Below, one piece after another: positions 44,281 through 52,490 of a stretch of 64,000 nucleotides of DNA (position 1 is its first letter; the number at the start of each line of letters is the position of its first letter). Below the pieces are notes generated by a model. The model was not told the origin of the DNA. It saw only the letters and a list, made by a program, of their open reading frames with translations, and did not search any database. This DNA comes from Streptomyces roseifaciens (lineage in GTDB: Bacteria > Actinomycetota > Actinomycetes > Streptomycetales > Streptomycetaceae), in the NCBI RefSeq assembly GCF_001445655.1, contig NZ_LNBE01000004.1:930001-994000 (forward strand). The letters are read 5' to 3'. The translations under genes and the position numbers were made by a program.

Positions 44281-44874
44281 GTGGCCGTGCCCGAGTTAGC
44301 CGCGACGAGCCCGTTCTGCCCGCTGCCCGCACCACGGCCCCTGCCGCGACTGTTCGGTGTCGGCGTCGTCGTGTTGTCGTTGACCTGCATGGGGGTGATG
44401 GTCCGGCAGGCCGAGAAGGCCGCCGGGCTCGTGGCCGGCAAGGGCACGCTGACGGTGGAGAGATGCGAGCAACGCCGCGAGGGCGGCCAAGGGAGAGGCG
44501 CCTCGCGTTCGCACACCCTGTGCTTCGGCTCCTTCCGCGCCGACAGCGGCCGGGTCGTGCGCGACGGCTCCGCTCTCCGGGGCTGGTACGTGACGGGCGA
44601 GAAGGTGCGCGTCTACCGCGAGGGCCACGGCTACCACCCGGTCGGCCTGCGGTACTTCTGGGGCGGACTGGCCTTCTTCTTCGCCGGGCTGGCGGGGGTC
44701 GCCGTCGGAGTGATGACCGCGGTGGTCGGGTACCGCGTGAGGACCGTCGGGGAGAGCAGGGCCGCTTGGGCGATGCTGCGCCGGACCTCCGTGGCGCCCT
44801 ACGTCACGTGGCTGTTCCGTGCCGCCGGAGCCGGAACAGCCGTGTGCGTCCTGCTGCTCCTCGTCTCGCCGTAG
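44281..44874 (+). CDS. Membrane protein of unknown function (first gene of ESX-like operon)
   Basis: This 197-aa protein is not recognised. It has three hydrophobic segments: about residues 24-42, 124-150 and 178-196. Between the first two lies a ~75-residue outer or inner domain with CEQRREGG, HTLCFGSFRADSG and VTGEKVRVYREGHGYHPVG, which includes two cysteines that could pair. GTG 44281 has GAGGAGA upstream. It is 12 bp before an EspC-like helical-hairpin gene and reads in the same direction as the two after it, so it probably belongs to the same secreted-protein operon, perhaps as an immunity or membrane partner. Confidence 0.75.
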   Translation: MAVPELAATSPFCPLPAPRPLPRLFGVGVVVLSLTCMGVMVRQAEKAAGLVAGKGTLTVERCEQRREGGQGRGASRSHTLCFGSFRADSGRVVRDGSALRGWYVTGEKVRVYREGHGYHPVGLRYFWGGLAFFFAGLAGVAVGVMTAVVGYRVRTVGESRAAWAMLRRTSVAPYVTWLFRAAGAGTAVCVLLLLVSP

Positions 44875-44886
44875 GAGGGGAAAGAC

Positions 44887-45207
44887 ATGGTCCTGAGGGT
44901 CGACCCCGGACAGCTCGAGGCGTTCGCGCGGCAGGTCGGCAGGGGCGCCGAGGACATGCGGGCGGTCCTGGCGTACGTCCGGCGGCACACTGCCCTGCCT
45001 CCGGGAGCGGGCGGGCTGTTCGAGGAGGCGTGCCGGCGGCACGGCTCCCTGCGCAGCGACGTCCTGAGCGCCGTGCAGCGCGTGGCCGAACTCCTGCAGA
45101 GCTCCTCGGAGGAACTCGCCACGGCGGCTTCCTATTACCGCCGTACCGACCGTGGTGCCGCCGCCCAGTTCGATGCGGCGGCCCGGGGACGGGGCGGGGA
45201 ACGGTGA
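44887..45207 (+). CDS. EspC/WXG100-like type VII secretion target
   Basis: This 106-aa helical protein matches the type VII secretion target pattern: LRVDPGQLEAFARQVG at the start, two long helices with a turn near PPGAGGLFEEACRRHG, and EELATAASYYRRTD near the end. The latter resembles the YxxxD/E secretion signal (YYRRTD). Such proteins are usually exported as heterodimers with a WXG100 or LXG partner. It overlaps the next gene by 4 bp (GTGA), which suggests that the next protein is its partner. No ESX core genes (eccC, eccD, mycP) are in the window. Confidence 0.75.
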   Translation: MVLRVDPGQLEAFARQVGRGAEDMRAVLAYVRRHTALPPGAGGLFEEACRRHGSLRSDVLSAVQRVAELLQSSSEELATAASYYRRTDRGAAAQFDAAARGRGGER

Positions 45208-45935
45208 CGCACTTCGCCGATGTGACGGATCCGGCGGCGTACCTCGTCCCGCCCGGGGAACCGGAGGACTTCCTCGATCCGATGAAGCCGCTCAACGAAG
45301 TGGCGGAATTCCTCAGCGCGTCCGGCTGGCTGTTCAAACTGGCGGAGCTGTACCTGCCGAAGGATCCCGTGAAGTGGGCCAAGGAGAGCTTCGCCGGTGA
45401 CTGGAAGGCCTATGCCAGGTGTGTCTCGGCATGGCAGGAGACGGGGCGGGCCTGCGACGGCGTCGCGCGCAACCTCCGGTCCGGGAGCGCGCGCATCGAC
45501 GCGACCTGGGACGGCAACGCCGCCGAGGCGGCCGCGCACTACTTCTCCGATCTCGCCGGAAATCTCGCGGACTTCCGCACCGCCCTCGACGCGATGGGCG
45601 TGGAATACCTCGGCATCGCCCAGTCGGTCTCCTCTGCCGGGGAAGCCGTCGGCGACTGCCTCGGGGCGATCGTGGACGCGCTGATCACCCTGGCTCTCGC
45701 GGCTGCGGTCGAAGCGGCCAGCGGCGGAACCGCCGCAGTCGCGGCCGCCGCGCTGGGCACCGAGGAACTGCTGACCATCCTGAGGGAGTGGGAGCGCATG
45801 GTCCGGTTCGTCGCCGCGGCCCAGGCGGCGATGCACGCCGGCCACGGCACGCTGGTCCGTCTCGGCACCGAGGCCCTGGCCGGGCTCAACGCCTTGCCGC
45901 TGCCCGGCGCGAGCTACGACCACCCCGCGGTCTGA
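45204..45935 (+). CDS. WXG100-domain protein, putative type VII substrate
   Basis: This 243-aa protein has an N-terminal segment with DPMKPLNEVAEFL, then a WXG100-like helical hairpin with the turn motif ATWDGNAAEAA (Trp102-Asp-Gly104). A C-terminal Ala/Val-rich hydrophobic stretch at about 155-185 and a final helical part follow. The hydrophobic stretch could form a membrane helical hairpin. The hallmark turn and the pairing with the EspC-like gene suggest export by an ESX system. It lacks a recognisable toxin domain, so it may be structural and not a toxin. GTG 45204 overlaps the upstream stop. Confidence 0.75.
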   Translation: MTHFADVTDPAAYLVPPGEPEDFLDPMKPLNEVAEFLSASGWLFKLAELYLPKDPVKWAKESFAGDWKAYARCVSAWQETGRACDGVARNLRSGSARIDATWDGNAAEAAAHYFSDLAGNLADFRTALDAMGVEYLGIAQSVSSAGEAVGDCLGAIVDALITLALAAAVEAASGGTAAVAAAALGTEELLTILREWERMVRFVAAAQAAMHAGHGTLVRLGTEALAGLNALPLPGASYDHPAV

Positions 45936-45952
45936 GAGGAGAGGAGGACGAC

Positions 45953-46288
45953 GTGACCGAACAGCACGTGGGATTCGAGGAGTTCGTGACGCCGGGGCGC
46001 AGCGCCGACCGGGCGCGGGCCCTCCACGGGGTGCTGCAGCGGCTCGCCGCCGGAAGCGCCGGGGGCGCGCTCCAGGAGATGGCCCGCGAGGTCCTCACGG
46101 GCCGCATCGGCCTGAGGGACGCCGTGCGGGTCGGGACGTACGCCGAGGCCCTGGGCGAGGGGACGCGGGCCCTGTGCGCGGCATGGCGGGCCCTGCCGGA
46201 AGAGGAACGCGCGCGGTACGCGGACGAGGCCCGGCGCACGCTCGGCGCGCCCAGGGGCGACGGGACCGTGCCCCCGTACCTGTGCTGA
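45953..46288 (+). CDS. Hypothetical protein in ESX-like operon
   Basis: This 111-aa soluble, helical protein is not recognised. It contains HVGFEEFVTPGRSADRARALHG, AREVLTGRIGLRDAVR and WRALPEEERARYADEAR. GTG 45953 is preceded by an excellent GAGGAGAGGAGG site, so it should be well translated. It lies 17 bp after the WXG100-like gene. A chaperone or immunity protein for the two secreted proteins would fit its size and position, but nothing in the sequence proves it. Confidence 0.7.
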   Translation: MTEQHVGFEEFVTPGRSADRARALHGVLQRLAAGSAGGALQEMAREVLTGRIGLRDAVRVGTYAEALGEGTRALCAAWRALPEEERARYADEARRTLGAPRGDGTVPPYLC

Positions 46289-46327
46289 CCGCGGCCTCCC
46301 CACGGGCCGGGTGGCCGGGCTGGGGGC

Positions 46328-46618
46328 CTACGGGCCGCGCCGGCCCTCCCCGGGGTCGCGGCGCTCGCTGACGGGCCGGTACGGCGGGACGTCCCGGCCC
46401 GGCTGGTAGTGCGGGCCCTGCCGGATGTGCCGGATCACCAGCGACAGGTCGACGGCGGTGACGGCGGTCAGGACGCCGCAGGCGACGGCCCAGCCGGGGT
46501 GGCCGGTGATCGCGAAGAGCACGGTGCCCGCGACGGCCCAGGCCAGGCCCCAGGCGGCCAGCCCGCAGCGCAGCCGCAGGGGGCTGCGGGCCGTGGCGGG
46601 TTCGTTGCCGGTGCGCAT
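46328..46618 (-). CDS. DUF6343-family small membrane protein
   Basis: This 96-aa protein starts MRTGNEPATARSPLRLR and has two hydrophobic helices (about residues 22-40 and 46-62), then VIRHIRQGPHYQPGRDVPPYRPV, a conserved-looking tail in Streptomyces DUF6343 proteins. Its function is unknown. ATG 46618 is chosen as the family start; an upstream ATG would add a Gly-rich stub. The gene is convergent with the ESX-like operon and sits downstream of a 27-bp repeat block on its own strand. Confidence 0.8.
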   Translation of the reverse strand: MRTGNEPATARSPLRLRCGLAAWGLAWAVAGTVLFAITGHPGWAVACGVLTAVTAVDLSLVIRHIRQGPHYQPGRDVPPYRPVSERRDPGEGRRGP

Positions 46619-46644
46619 GGCGGTGCCTCCACCTCCAGCATCCA

Positions 46645-46735
46645 CCCGGAAGGCGCCTTCGGCGTCCGCCAGGAAGGGGCGGCCTTCGGTGTCCGCCAGG
46701 AAGGGGCGGCCTTCGGTGTCCGCCAGGAAGGGGCG
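46645..46735. repeat. 27-bp tandem repeat, three copies
   Basis: The unit GGCCTTCGGTGTCCGCCAGG plus seven further bases is repeated about three times with a 27-bp period between the DUF6343 start and the WGR gene end. It could be a terminator-like remnant or a variable spacer. Confidence 0.75.
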
Positions 46736-46768
46736 GAGGGCGCCGCCGGGCCCGGACCCCGCCGGGGA

Positions 46769-48199
46769 TCAGACCAGGCGCCGGATCTCGCCCCGTACGC
46801 GGTAGAAGCCGCCGGCGGCGGGGGAGAGGGCGTCGATGACGTAACGGGCGCCGGGCTCGCGTATGTGACGCGGGAACTGAACGTTCCAGGTGGGGTCGTA
46901 GCCCTCGGAGACGACGTGCACGCGCAGCCGGCCGGCGTCCTGCACGCACTCGACCACGATGCCCGAGGCGGGCGCCGCGCTCACCGTGGAGAGCGTGCGG
47001 GCCGGGGTGTACGTGGGCACGGCGGCGGCCGACTTGACGTCCACCGGCACGGGGACGCTGCCCGCCTGCGCGGCGGAGACCGCGCCCTCACTGGCGTCGA
47101 CGCAGACCAGCGAGCCGTCCGTGGTGACCATGTACAGCTTCTCGTTCAGGTACTGCATGGACAGCGCCGAACCGCTGCCCGTGCCGAGCTTCCACAGGCG
47201 GGTGCCGTCCGCCGCGAAGCAGTACACCGAGGAGGCGGAGTCGCCCGCGAAGACATAGCGGCCGCCGGGCGCGGTGGCGCAGGAGTAGACCACGGTGTCG
47301 CACTGGTAGGTGGCCTCGACGGCGCCCGTGGCCTTCGACAGGCGCTGGACGACGCGGCGGTTGGTGCCGGCGTAGACCGCGTGGTCCTCCTGCCAGCCGA
47401 ACAGCACCGAGCCGGAGGTGGGGGTGTGCCACAGCTCGCCGGTGCCTTCGGGGGCGTAGGCGGTCACCCCGCGCGCGTGCCCGTGGTAGACGGCGTGCTC
47501 GTCGCGCCGGACCATCCAGGCGTGGTCGCCGCTGCTGCGGCGCGACCACTGGTGCTCGTCCTCGTGGTCGATGACGGTCAGTCCGCCGTTGCGGTCGGCG
47601 ACGTCGAGGACGCCCTCGCGGATGTCGAGCCAGAAGATGTCGACGTCGGAGGCGATCTGGTAGGCGGCGAAGGGGAGCTTGGAGGACAGGTCGTAGACCG
47701 TGCCGTCGTCGCAGCCGGCGTAGATCCAGAAGTCGTCCGCCACCAGGCACTTGACGCCGGCGGGCAGCTGGTAGCGGGCCAGCACCTCGCCGTCGTGGCC
47801 GAGGGTGTGGACGTGGCCGGCCTGGTTGCCGACCCAGCAGCGGTCCTCGTCCACGTGGATGCCGAACGCGGAGGAGCCGGTGGCGAAACGCCACAGCACC
47901 GGGGCAACGGCCCGCGCGGTCGACGGCGCGGACGTCACCTCGCGGCGCGTCACGGGCCGGGCCGCCCGCTGCCCCGCCACCGCCGGGGCGTAGCCCTTGC
48001 GGACCTTCTCGCCCACCTTCTTCGCCGCCGCGGCCCGGGCCTTCTCCACGCTGGGGAACGACGAGGTCTGGACCTGGCCCGCGGCGCCGATCCGGCCGTA
48101 GCGCACCGTGACCGCCGTGCCGGCGACCGTGACCTCGTAGAACTTGTGCGCCCCGCCGCCGTCCTGCGACAGCTCCAGGTACGTCGTCTCTCCCGCCAT
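46769..48199 (-). CDS. WGR-domain plus beta-propeller protein
   Basis: This 476-aa protein joins an N-terminal WGR domain (residues 5-70; FYEVTVAGTAVTVRYGRIGAAG is its hallmark strand and Gly-Arg turn) to a PQQ/WD-like beta-propeller of about seven blades with repeated W-x-x-x patterns (VLWRFATGSSAF, VYCFAADGTRLWKLG). A short beta tail (ARYVIDALSPAAGG) ends it. WGR domains bind nucleic acid or DNA breaks in PARP1-type proteins. No catalytic domain is present. Its promoter carries the damage motif shared with polA and uvrB. It has no signal peptide. ATG 48199 has GAGGGG upstream. Confidence 0.88.
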   Translation of the reverse strand: MAGETTYLELSQDGGGAHKFYEVTVAGTAVTVRYGRIGAAGQVQTSSFPSVEKARAAAAKKVGEKVRKGYAPAVAGQRAARPVTRREVTSAPSTARAVAPVLWRFATGSSAFGIHVDEDRCWVGNQAGHVHTLGHDGEVLARYQLPAGVKCLVADDFWIYAGCDDGTVYDLSSKLPFAAYQIASDVDIFWLDIREGVLDVADRNGGLTVIDHEDEHQWSRRSSGDHAWMVRRDEHAVYHGHARGVTAYAPEGTGELWHTPTSGSVLFGWQEDHAVYAGTNRRVVQRLSKATGAVEATYQCDTVVYSCATAPGGRYVFAGDSASSVYCFAADGTRLWKLGTGSGSALSMQYLNEKLYMVTTDGSLVCVDASEGAVSAAQAGSVPVPVDVKSAAAVPTYTPARTLSTVSAAPASGIVVECVQDAGRLRVHVVSEGYDPTWNVQFPRHIREPGARYVIDALSPAAGGFYRVRGEIRRLV

Positions 48200-48250
48200 G
48201 GCAAAGCCCCTCTCCCCGTCGGCCGCGCCGGCCGATCTCCGGTGCGCAGC

Positions 48251-48273
48251 ACGCTAGGGGCAGCCACTGACAA
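48251..48273 (-). promoter_or_regulatory. RecA-NDp/PafBC-type damage promoter of the WGR gene
   Basis: On the minus strand TTGTCAGTG (48273-48265), exactly 8 bp, then TAGCGT (48256-48251). It fits TTGTCRGTG-N8-TANNNT with no mismatch and lies about 45 bp before the ATG at 48199. Confidence 0.72.
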
Positions 48274-48315
48274 TGGGTCTCCGGGCCGCCTGCGCGAACG
48301 CCGGCGGGGCGGCGG

Positions 48316-48909
48316 TCAGAAGAGAGGCTCGGGAAGCACCCCTTCGAGGGACAGGAGCGAGCGCTTGATCTCCAGGCCGCTGCCGAACCCGCCCAGGCCG
48401 CCGTTGCTCTCGATGACGCGGTGACAGGGCACCACGACCGGCAGCGGATTGCTCCCCATGGCCACGCCCACGGCGCGGGCGGCGCCGCGCTCGCCGACGC
48501 GGTCGGCCAGGTCCTGGTAGCTGACCACCGTGCCGTAGGGGACGCCGCCGGCCAGCTCGCGCAGCACCTGGCGGTTGAAGCCCGAGATCAGCGACCAGTC
48601 CAGCGGGACGGAGAAGGTCTCCCGGCGGCCCGCGAAGTAGTCCTCGAGCTCGGCCGCCGTCTCGGTGAGGATCTCGCGCGAGGCGCAGGGCCCGGACACC
48701 GGGCCGGTCCCCATGCGGCGGGTGAGGGCGGCCACGGCCTCGGCGGACACCGCCTCGTCCGCACGGAAGGCGACCTGCAGCAGACCCTTGGGCGTCGCCG
48801 CGAGCCCCAGCGGTCCGATGGAGGTGCCGACCGTCGTCCACGCCCACTCCTGCGGGCGGGGCGACGGGGCCGGGGCAGCCGCCGGGGCGGTCGGTTCCAG
48901 GTCCGTCAT
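48316..48909 (-). CDS. ogt: Methylated-DNA-protein-cysteine methyltransferase
   Basis: This 197-aa suicide repair enzyme removes methyl groups from O6-methylguanine. The acceptor cysteine is in VVPCHRVIESNGGLGGFGSG and the helix-turn-helix in VVSYQDLADRVGERGAARAVG. The first ~25 residues are a Pro/Ala tail not needed for the fold. TACGCT on the minus strand lies 7 bp before the ATG, so the mRNA is probably leaderless. It is not followed or preceded by alkA or ada. It lies 116 bp upstream of the WGR gene on the same strand and may be co-regulated. Confidence 0.94.
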   Translation of the reverse strand: MTDLEPTAPAAAPAPSPRPQEWAWTTVGTSIGPLGLAATPKGLLQVAFRADEAVSAEAVAALTRRMGTGPVSGPCASREILTETAAELEDYFAGRRETFSVPLDWSLISGFNRQVLRELAGGVPYGTVVSYQDLADRVGERGAARAVGVAMGSNPLPVVVPCHRVIESNGGLGGFGSGLEIKRSLLSLEGVLPEPLF

Positions 48910-48922
48910 GAGGCCCAGCGTA
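48910..48922 (-). promoter_or_regulatory. -10 box TACGCT for ogt
   Basis: TACGCT on the minus strand (48922-48917) lies 7 bp before the ATG at 48909. It has no TTGTCAGTG element at the N8 position, so it does not join the damage-promoter set. Confidence 0.45.
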
Positions 48923-48981
48923 GGCCGTCCGGGGCCCCGCCGGACCCCGGACCGGACAAGTGATCCACGATCAAGTGATCC

Positions 48982-49010
48982 CCGGCCCCCGCGGGCTGCG
49001 GGGGTGCCGG
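48982..49010 (-). terminator. Hairpin after the glycerophosphodiesterase gene
   Basis: CCGGCCCCCGC (48982-48992) pairs with GCGGGGGTGCCGG (48998-49010) with one bulge, directly downstream of the stop on the minus strand. Confidence 0.5.
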
Positions 49011-49011
49011 T

Positions 49012-49983
49012 CTACAGGCCCAGGAAGCCCAGGATCGACAGGCCGTCGTCCTCTTCCTCGTCCTGCTCGTCCTGCTCGTTCTGCTCGTCGAGGTCCTCCT
49101 CCAGGGCGTCCTCGATCTCGTGCGGGGCGTTGCTGATGATGCCGTCGACCCCCATGCGCGCCAGGGCGACGGCCCGGTCGCCGTTGTCCACGGTCCACGC
49201 CGAGACCTCGAGCATCCGCCCGTGCGGCCCCCGCAGGGCGTGCACCGCCCGCACCCATGCCGCGGTGACGCTCCGGTGGTGCGGGTTGATCTGGTCGGCG
49301 AAGGCGGCGTACGAGCGCAGCTCCGAGGGCTTCGGGGCCCCGAGGAACCCCGTCTTCACGTCCGGCCGCACGCGGTGGAAGGCCTTGAGGGAGGCCGCGC
49401 TGAAGGACTGCACCACCAGGGAGCTCCGCACGTGGCGCGCGTTGAGCCACCCGGCGCGCTGCAGCTCGCTCGCCAGCTGCCGCTCGATGCCCGGGTAGAG
49501 CTCGGGGGCCTTGACCTCCAGCAGCAGCTTCTGCCGGTTGCGGTCGACGCGCTGCAGATAGCTGCGCAGCGTGGGCACCCGTTCCCCGGCGAACCTGCGG
49601 TCGTACCAGCTGCCCGCGTCGAGCTTGCGGATCTCGGCGAGGGTGAAGTCGGCGATCTTCCAGGGGGCGCGGCCGGGGAAGCGCCGCTTGACGTCGGTCG
49701 TCCGCTCCAGGGTGGTGTCGTGCATGACGATCAGGGCACCGTCCTTGGTGCGCTGCACGTCGTTCTCCACCCAGGTGATCCCCAGTTCGGCGGCTCTGTC
49801 GACGGAGGCCAGCGTGTTCTCCGGGGCCTGCACGGGCACACCGCGGTGGCCGATCGCGAGCGGCACGCGCGTGTGCGCGGCGGCCCGCACGGGGGCGGCC
49901 GCCCGGGCGTGGGGGGCGGCGAGGACGAGCGTGGACAGGACGAGCAGCGCGCTGGTCACGGCGGAGACGGGGCGGATGCGCAT
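49012..49983 (-). CDS. Secreted glycerophosphodiester phosphodiesterase with acidic tail
   Basis: This 323-aa exported enzyme cleaves glycerophosphodiesters from phospholipids or teichoic acid. ATG 49983 has GAGGAG upstream and gives a Sec signal ([20 protein letters not shown], cut after HARA). The GDPD site includes [35 protein letters not shown] and LLLEVKAPE. The unusual part is the C-terminal tail after [12 protein letters not shown]: about 20 residues almost all Glu, Asp or Gln, then SILGFLGL. Such a tail could bind calcium or cell-wall cations. Confidence 0.92.
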   Translation of the reverse strand: MRIRPVSAVTSALLVLSTLVLAAPHARAAAPVRAAAHTRVPLAIGHRGVPVQAPENTLASVDRAAELGITWVENDVQRTKDGALIVMHDTTLERTTDVKRRFPGRAPWKIADFTLAEIRKLDAGSWYDRRFAGERVPTLRSYLQRVDRNRQKLLLEVKAPELYPGIERQLASELQRAGWLNARHVRSSLVVQSFSAASLKAFHRVRPDVKTGFLGAPKPSELRSYAAFADQINPHHRSVTAAWVRAVHALRGPHGRMLEVSAWTVDNGDRAVALARMGVDGIISNAPHEIEDALEEDLDEQNEQDEQDEEEDDGLSILGFLGL

Positions 49984-50184
49984 ACGGGCTCCTCGCGGCG
50001 TCTGGACACGGACGGGCACGTACATCGGGGACCGGGCGTCCCCGGCCCTTGGTGTACGGGATGGGCGTACCTCAGACAAGTACGCGACGGGGGCGGGGGA
50101 AGGGAACGGGAACGGCTGTTCTTCGCCGGATCGACGCCACCCGTTCGCCCCGGGAACGGGGGCCGGACGCCGGGTGTCCGGCCG

Positions 50185-50213
50185 TTGTCAGTGGGGGGCC
50201 GTACCGTGGTCTC
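50185..50213 (+). promoter_or_regulatory. RecA-NDp/PafBC-type damage promoter of uvrB
   Basis: TTGTCAGTG (50185-50193), exactly 8 bp, then TACCGT (50202-50207), then 6 bp to the ATG. It is a full match to TTGTCRGTG-N8-TANNNT and leaves no leader. Confidence 0.75.
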
Positions 50214-52355
50214 ATGCGGCCCGTATCGAAGATCGAACGCAAGGTGGCGCCTTTCGAGGTCGTCAGCCCCTTCCAGCCCAGCGGTGACCAGCCGACGGCC
50301 ATCGCCGAGCTGGAGCGACGTATCCGCGCAGGTGAGAAGGATGTCGTACTCCTCGGTGCGACCGGCACCGGCAAGTCCGCGACCACCGCGTGGATGATCG
50401 AGAAGCTCCAGCGGCCGACGCTCGTCATGGCGCCGAACAAGACCCTGGCGGCCCAGCTCGCCAATGAGTTCCGCGAGCTCCTGCCCAACAACGCCGTCGA
50501 ATACTTCGTCTCGTACTACGACTACTACCAGCCCGAGGCCTACGTACCGCAGTCGGACACGTACATCGAGAAGGATTCCTCGATCAATGAGGAGGTGGAG
50601 CGGCTGCGCCACTCCGCCACCAACTCCCTGCTCACCCGGCGTGACGTCGTGGTGGTGGCCTCGGTGTCCTGCATCTACGGCCTGGGCACCCCCCAGGAGT
50701 ACGTCGACCGCATGGTGCCGCTGAAGGTCGGCGAGGAGATCGACCGCGACGAGCTGCTGCGCCGCTTCGTGGAGATCCAGTACACCCGCAACGACGTCGC
50801 GTTCACCCGCGGCACCTTCCGCGTCCGCGGCGACACCATCGAGATCTTCCCGGTCTACGAGGAGCTCGCGGTCCGCATCGAGATGTTCGGCGACGAGATC
50901 GAGGCGCTCTCGACGCTCCACCCGCTCACCGGCGAGGTCCTCTCCGACGACCGGGAGCTGTACGTCTTCCCCGCCAGCCACTACATCGCCGGTGCCGAGC
51001 GGATGGAGAAGGCCGTCGCCGGCATCGAGGCGGAGCTGGAGGAGACCCTCGCCCGCATGGAGAAGCAGGGCAAGCTCCTGGAGGCGCAGCGCCTGCGCAT
51101 GCGCACCACGTACGACATCGAGATGATGCGCCAGATCGGCTCCTGCTCCGGCATCGAGAACTACTCGCTGCACATGGACGACCGCGAGCCCGGCTCCCCG
51201 CCCAACACCCTCCTCGACTACTTCCCGGAGGACTTCCTCCTCGTCATCGACGAGTCGCACGTCACCGTCCCCCAGATCGGCGCCATGTACGAGGGCGACG
51301 CCTCCCGCAAGCGCACGCTCGTGGAGCACGGCTTCCGGCTGCCCTCGGCCATGGACAACCGCCCGCTGAAGTGGGAGGAGTTCACCGAGCGCATCGGCCA
51401 GACGGTCTACCTCTCGGCGACCCCCGGAAAGTACGAGCTCTCGCGCTCGGACGGCTTCGTCGAGCAGATCATCCGCCCCACCGGCCTGGTCGACCCCGAG
51501 GTCGTCGTCAAGCCGACCGAGGGTCAGATCGACGACCTGGTGCACGAGATCCGCACGCGCACCGAGAAGGACGAGCGCGTCCTCGTCACCACCCTCACCA
51601 AGAAGATGGCCGAGGACCTCACGGACTACTTCCTGGAGCTCGGCATCCAGGTCCGCTACCTGCACAGCGACGTCGACACGCTGCGCCGCGTGGAGCTGCT
51701 GCGCGAGCTGCGGGCCGGCGAGTACGACGTCCTGGTCGGCATCAACCTGCTGCGCGAGGGCCTCGACCTGCCCGAGGTGTCCCTGGTCGCCATCCTGGAC
51801 GCCGACAAGGAGGGCTTCCTGCGCTCGGGCACCTCCCTGATCCAGACCATCGGTCGTGCCGCGCGCAACGTCTCCGGCCAGGTCCACATGTACGCCGACA
51901 AGGTCACCCCGGCGATGGAGAAGGCCATCGACGAGACCAACCGCCGCCGGGCCAAGCAGATCGCGTACAACAAGGAGCGGGGCATCGACCCCCAGCCCCT
52001 GCGCAAGAAGATCGGCGACATCGTCGCCACCCTGGCCCGCGAGGAGATCGACACCCAGGAGCTCCTGGGCTCCGGCTACCGCGAGAAGGGCGCCAAGGGC
52101 AAGGCCCCGGTGCCCACCGCGCAGGCCGGGAAGGCGGCGGGCAAGGGTGCCAAGGCCGCCAAGGGCAAGGCGAAGGCCGCCGTCGCGGTGACGGACCGTC
52201 CCGCCGCCGAACTGGCTCAGCAGATCGAGGACATGACCGACCGTATGCGGGCCGCGGCCGCGGAGCTGCAGTTCGAGGTCGCCGCCCGGCTGCGCGACGA
52301 GGTGAGCGAGCTGAAGAAGGAGCTGCGGCAGATGAAGGAGGCCGGGCTCGCCTGA
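50214..52355 (+). CDS. uvrB: Excinuclease ABC subunit B
   Basis: This 713-aa helicase-like subunit loads at DNA damage for nucleotide excision repair with UvrA and UvrC. It shows Walker [14 protein letters not shown], the beta-hairpin [20 protein letters not shown] that clamps DNA, DESH motif [22 protein letters not shown] and [10 protein letters not shown] as motif VI. The C-terminal UVR helix that binds UvrC starts near residue 670. Between helicase and UVR lies an Ala/Lys/Gly-rich stretch of ~30 residues that is usually shorter. ATG 50214 follows the damage promoter. Confidence 0.97.
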   Translation: MRPVSKIERKVAPFEVVSPFQPSGDQPTAIAELERRIRAGEKDVVLLGATGTGKSATTAWMIEKLQRPTLVMAPNKTLAAQLANEFRELLPNNAVEYFVSYYDYYQPEAYVPQSDTYIEKDSSINEEVERLRHSATNSLLTRRDVVVVASVSCIYGLGTPQEYVDRMVPLKVGEEIDRDELLRRFVEIQYTRNDVAFTRGTFRVRGDTIEIFPVYEELAVRIEMFGDEIEALSTLHPLTGEVLSDDRELYVFPASHYIAGAERMEKAVAGIEAELEETLARMEKQGKLLEAQRLRMRTTYDIEMMRQIGSCSGIENYSLHMDDREPGSPPNTLLDYFPEDFLLVIDESHVTVPQIGAMYEGDASRKRTLVEHGFRLPSAMDNRPLKWEEFTERIGQTVYLSATPGKYELSRSDGFVEQIIRPTGLVDPEVVVKPTEGQIDDLVHEIRTRTEKDERVLVTTLTKKMAEDLTDYFLELGIQVRYLHSDVDTLRRVELLRELRAGEYDVLVGINLLREGLDLPEVSLVAILDADKEGFLRSGTSLIQTIGRAARNVSGQVHMYADKVTPAMEKAIDETNRRRAKQIAYNKERGIDPQPLRKKIGDIVATLAREEIDTQELLGSGYREKGAKGKAPVPTAQAGKAAGKGAKAAKGKAKAAVAVTDRPAAELAQQIEDMTDRMRAAAAELQFEVAARLRDEVSELKKELRQMKEAGLA

Positions 52356-52490
52356 GGTACGGGCGGGGATGTTGCAAGACCGCCACAAATCCCGTTCGGA
52401 TTCGTGCGGGGTCGGGGTCCGTGCGTAGGGTCGGGGCGGAGGCCGTGCGGACGCCCGGCCCACGGGGATTAGAACGAGAAGGGACTGCGC

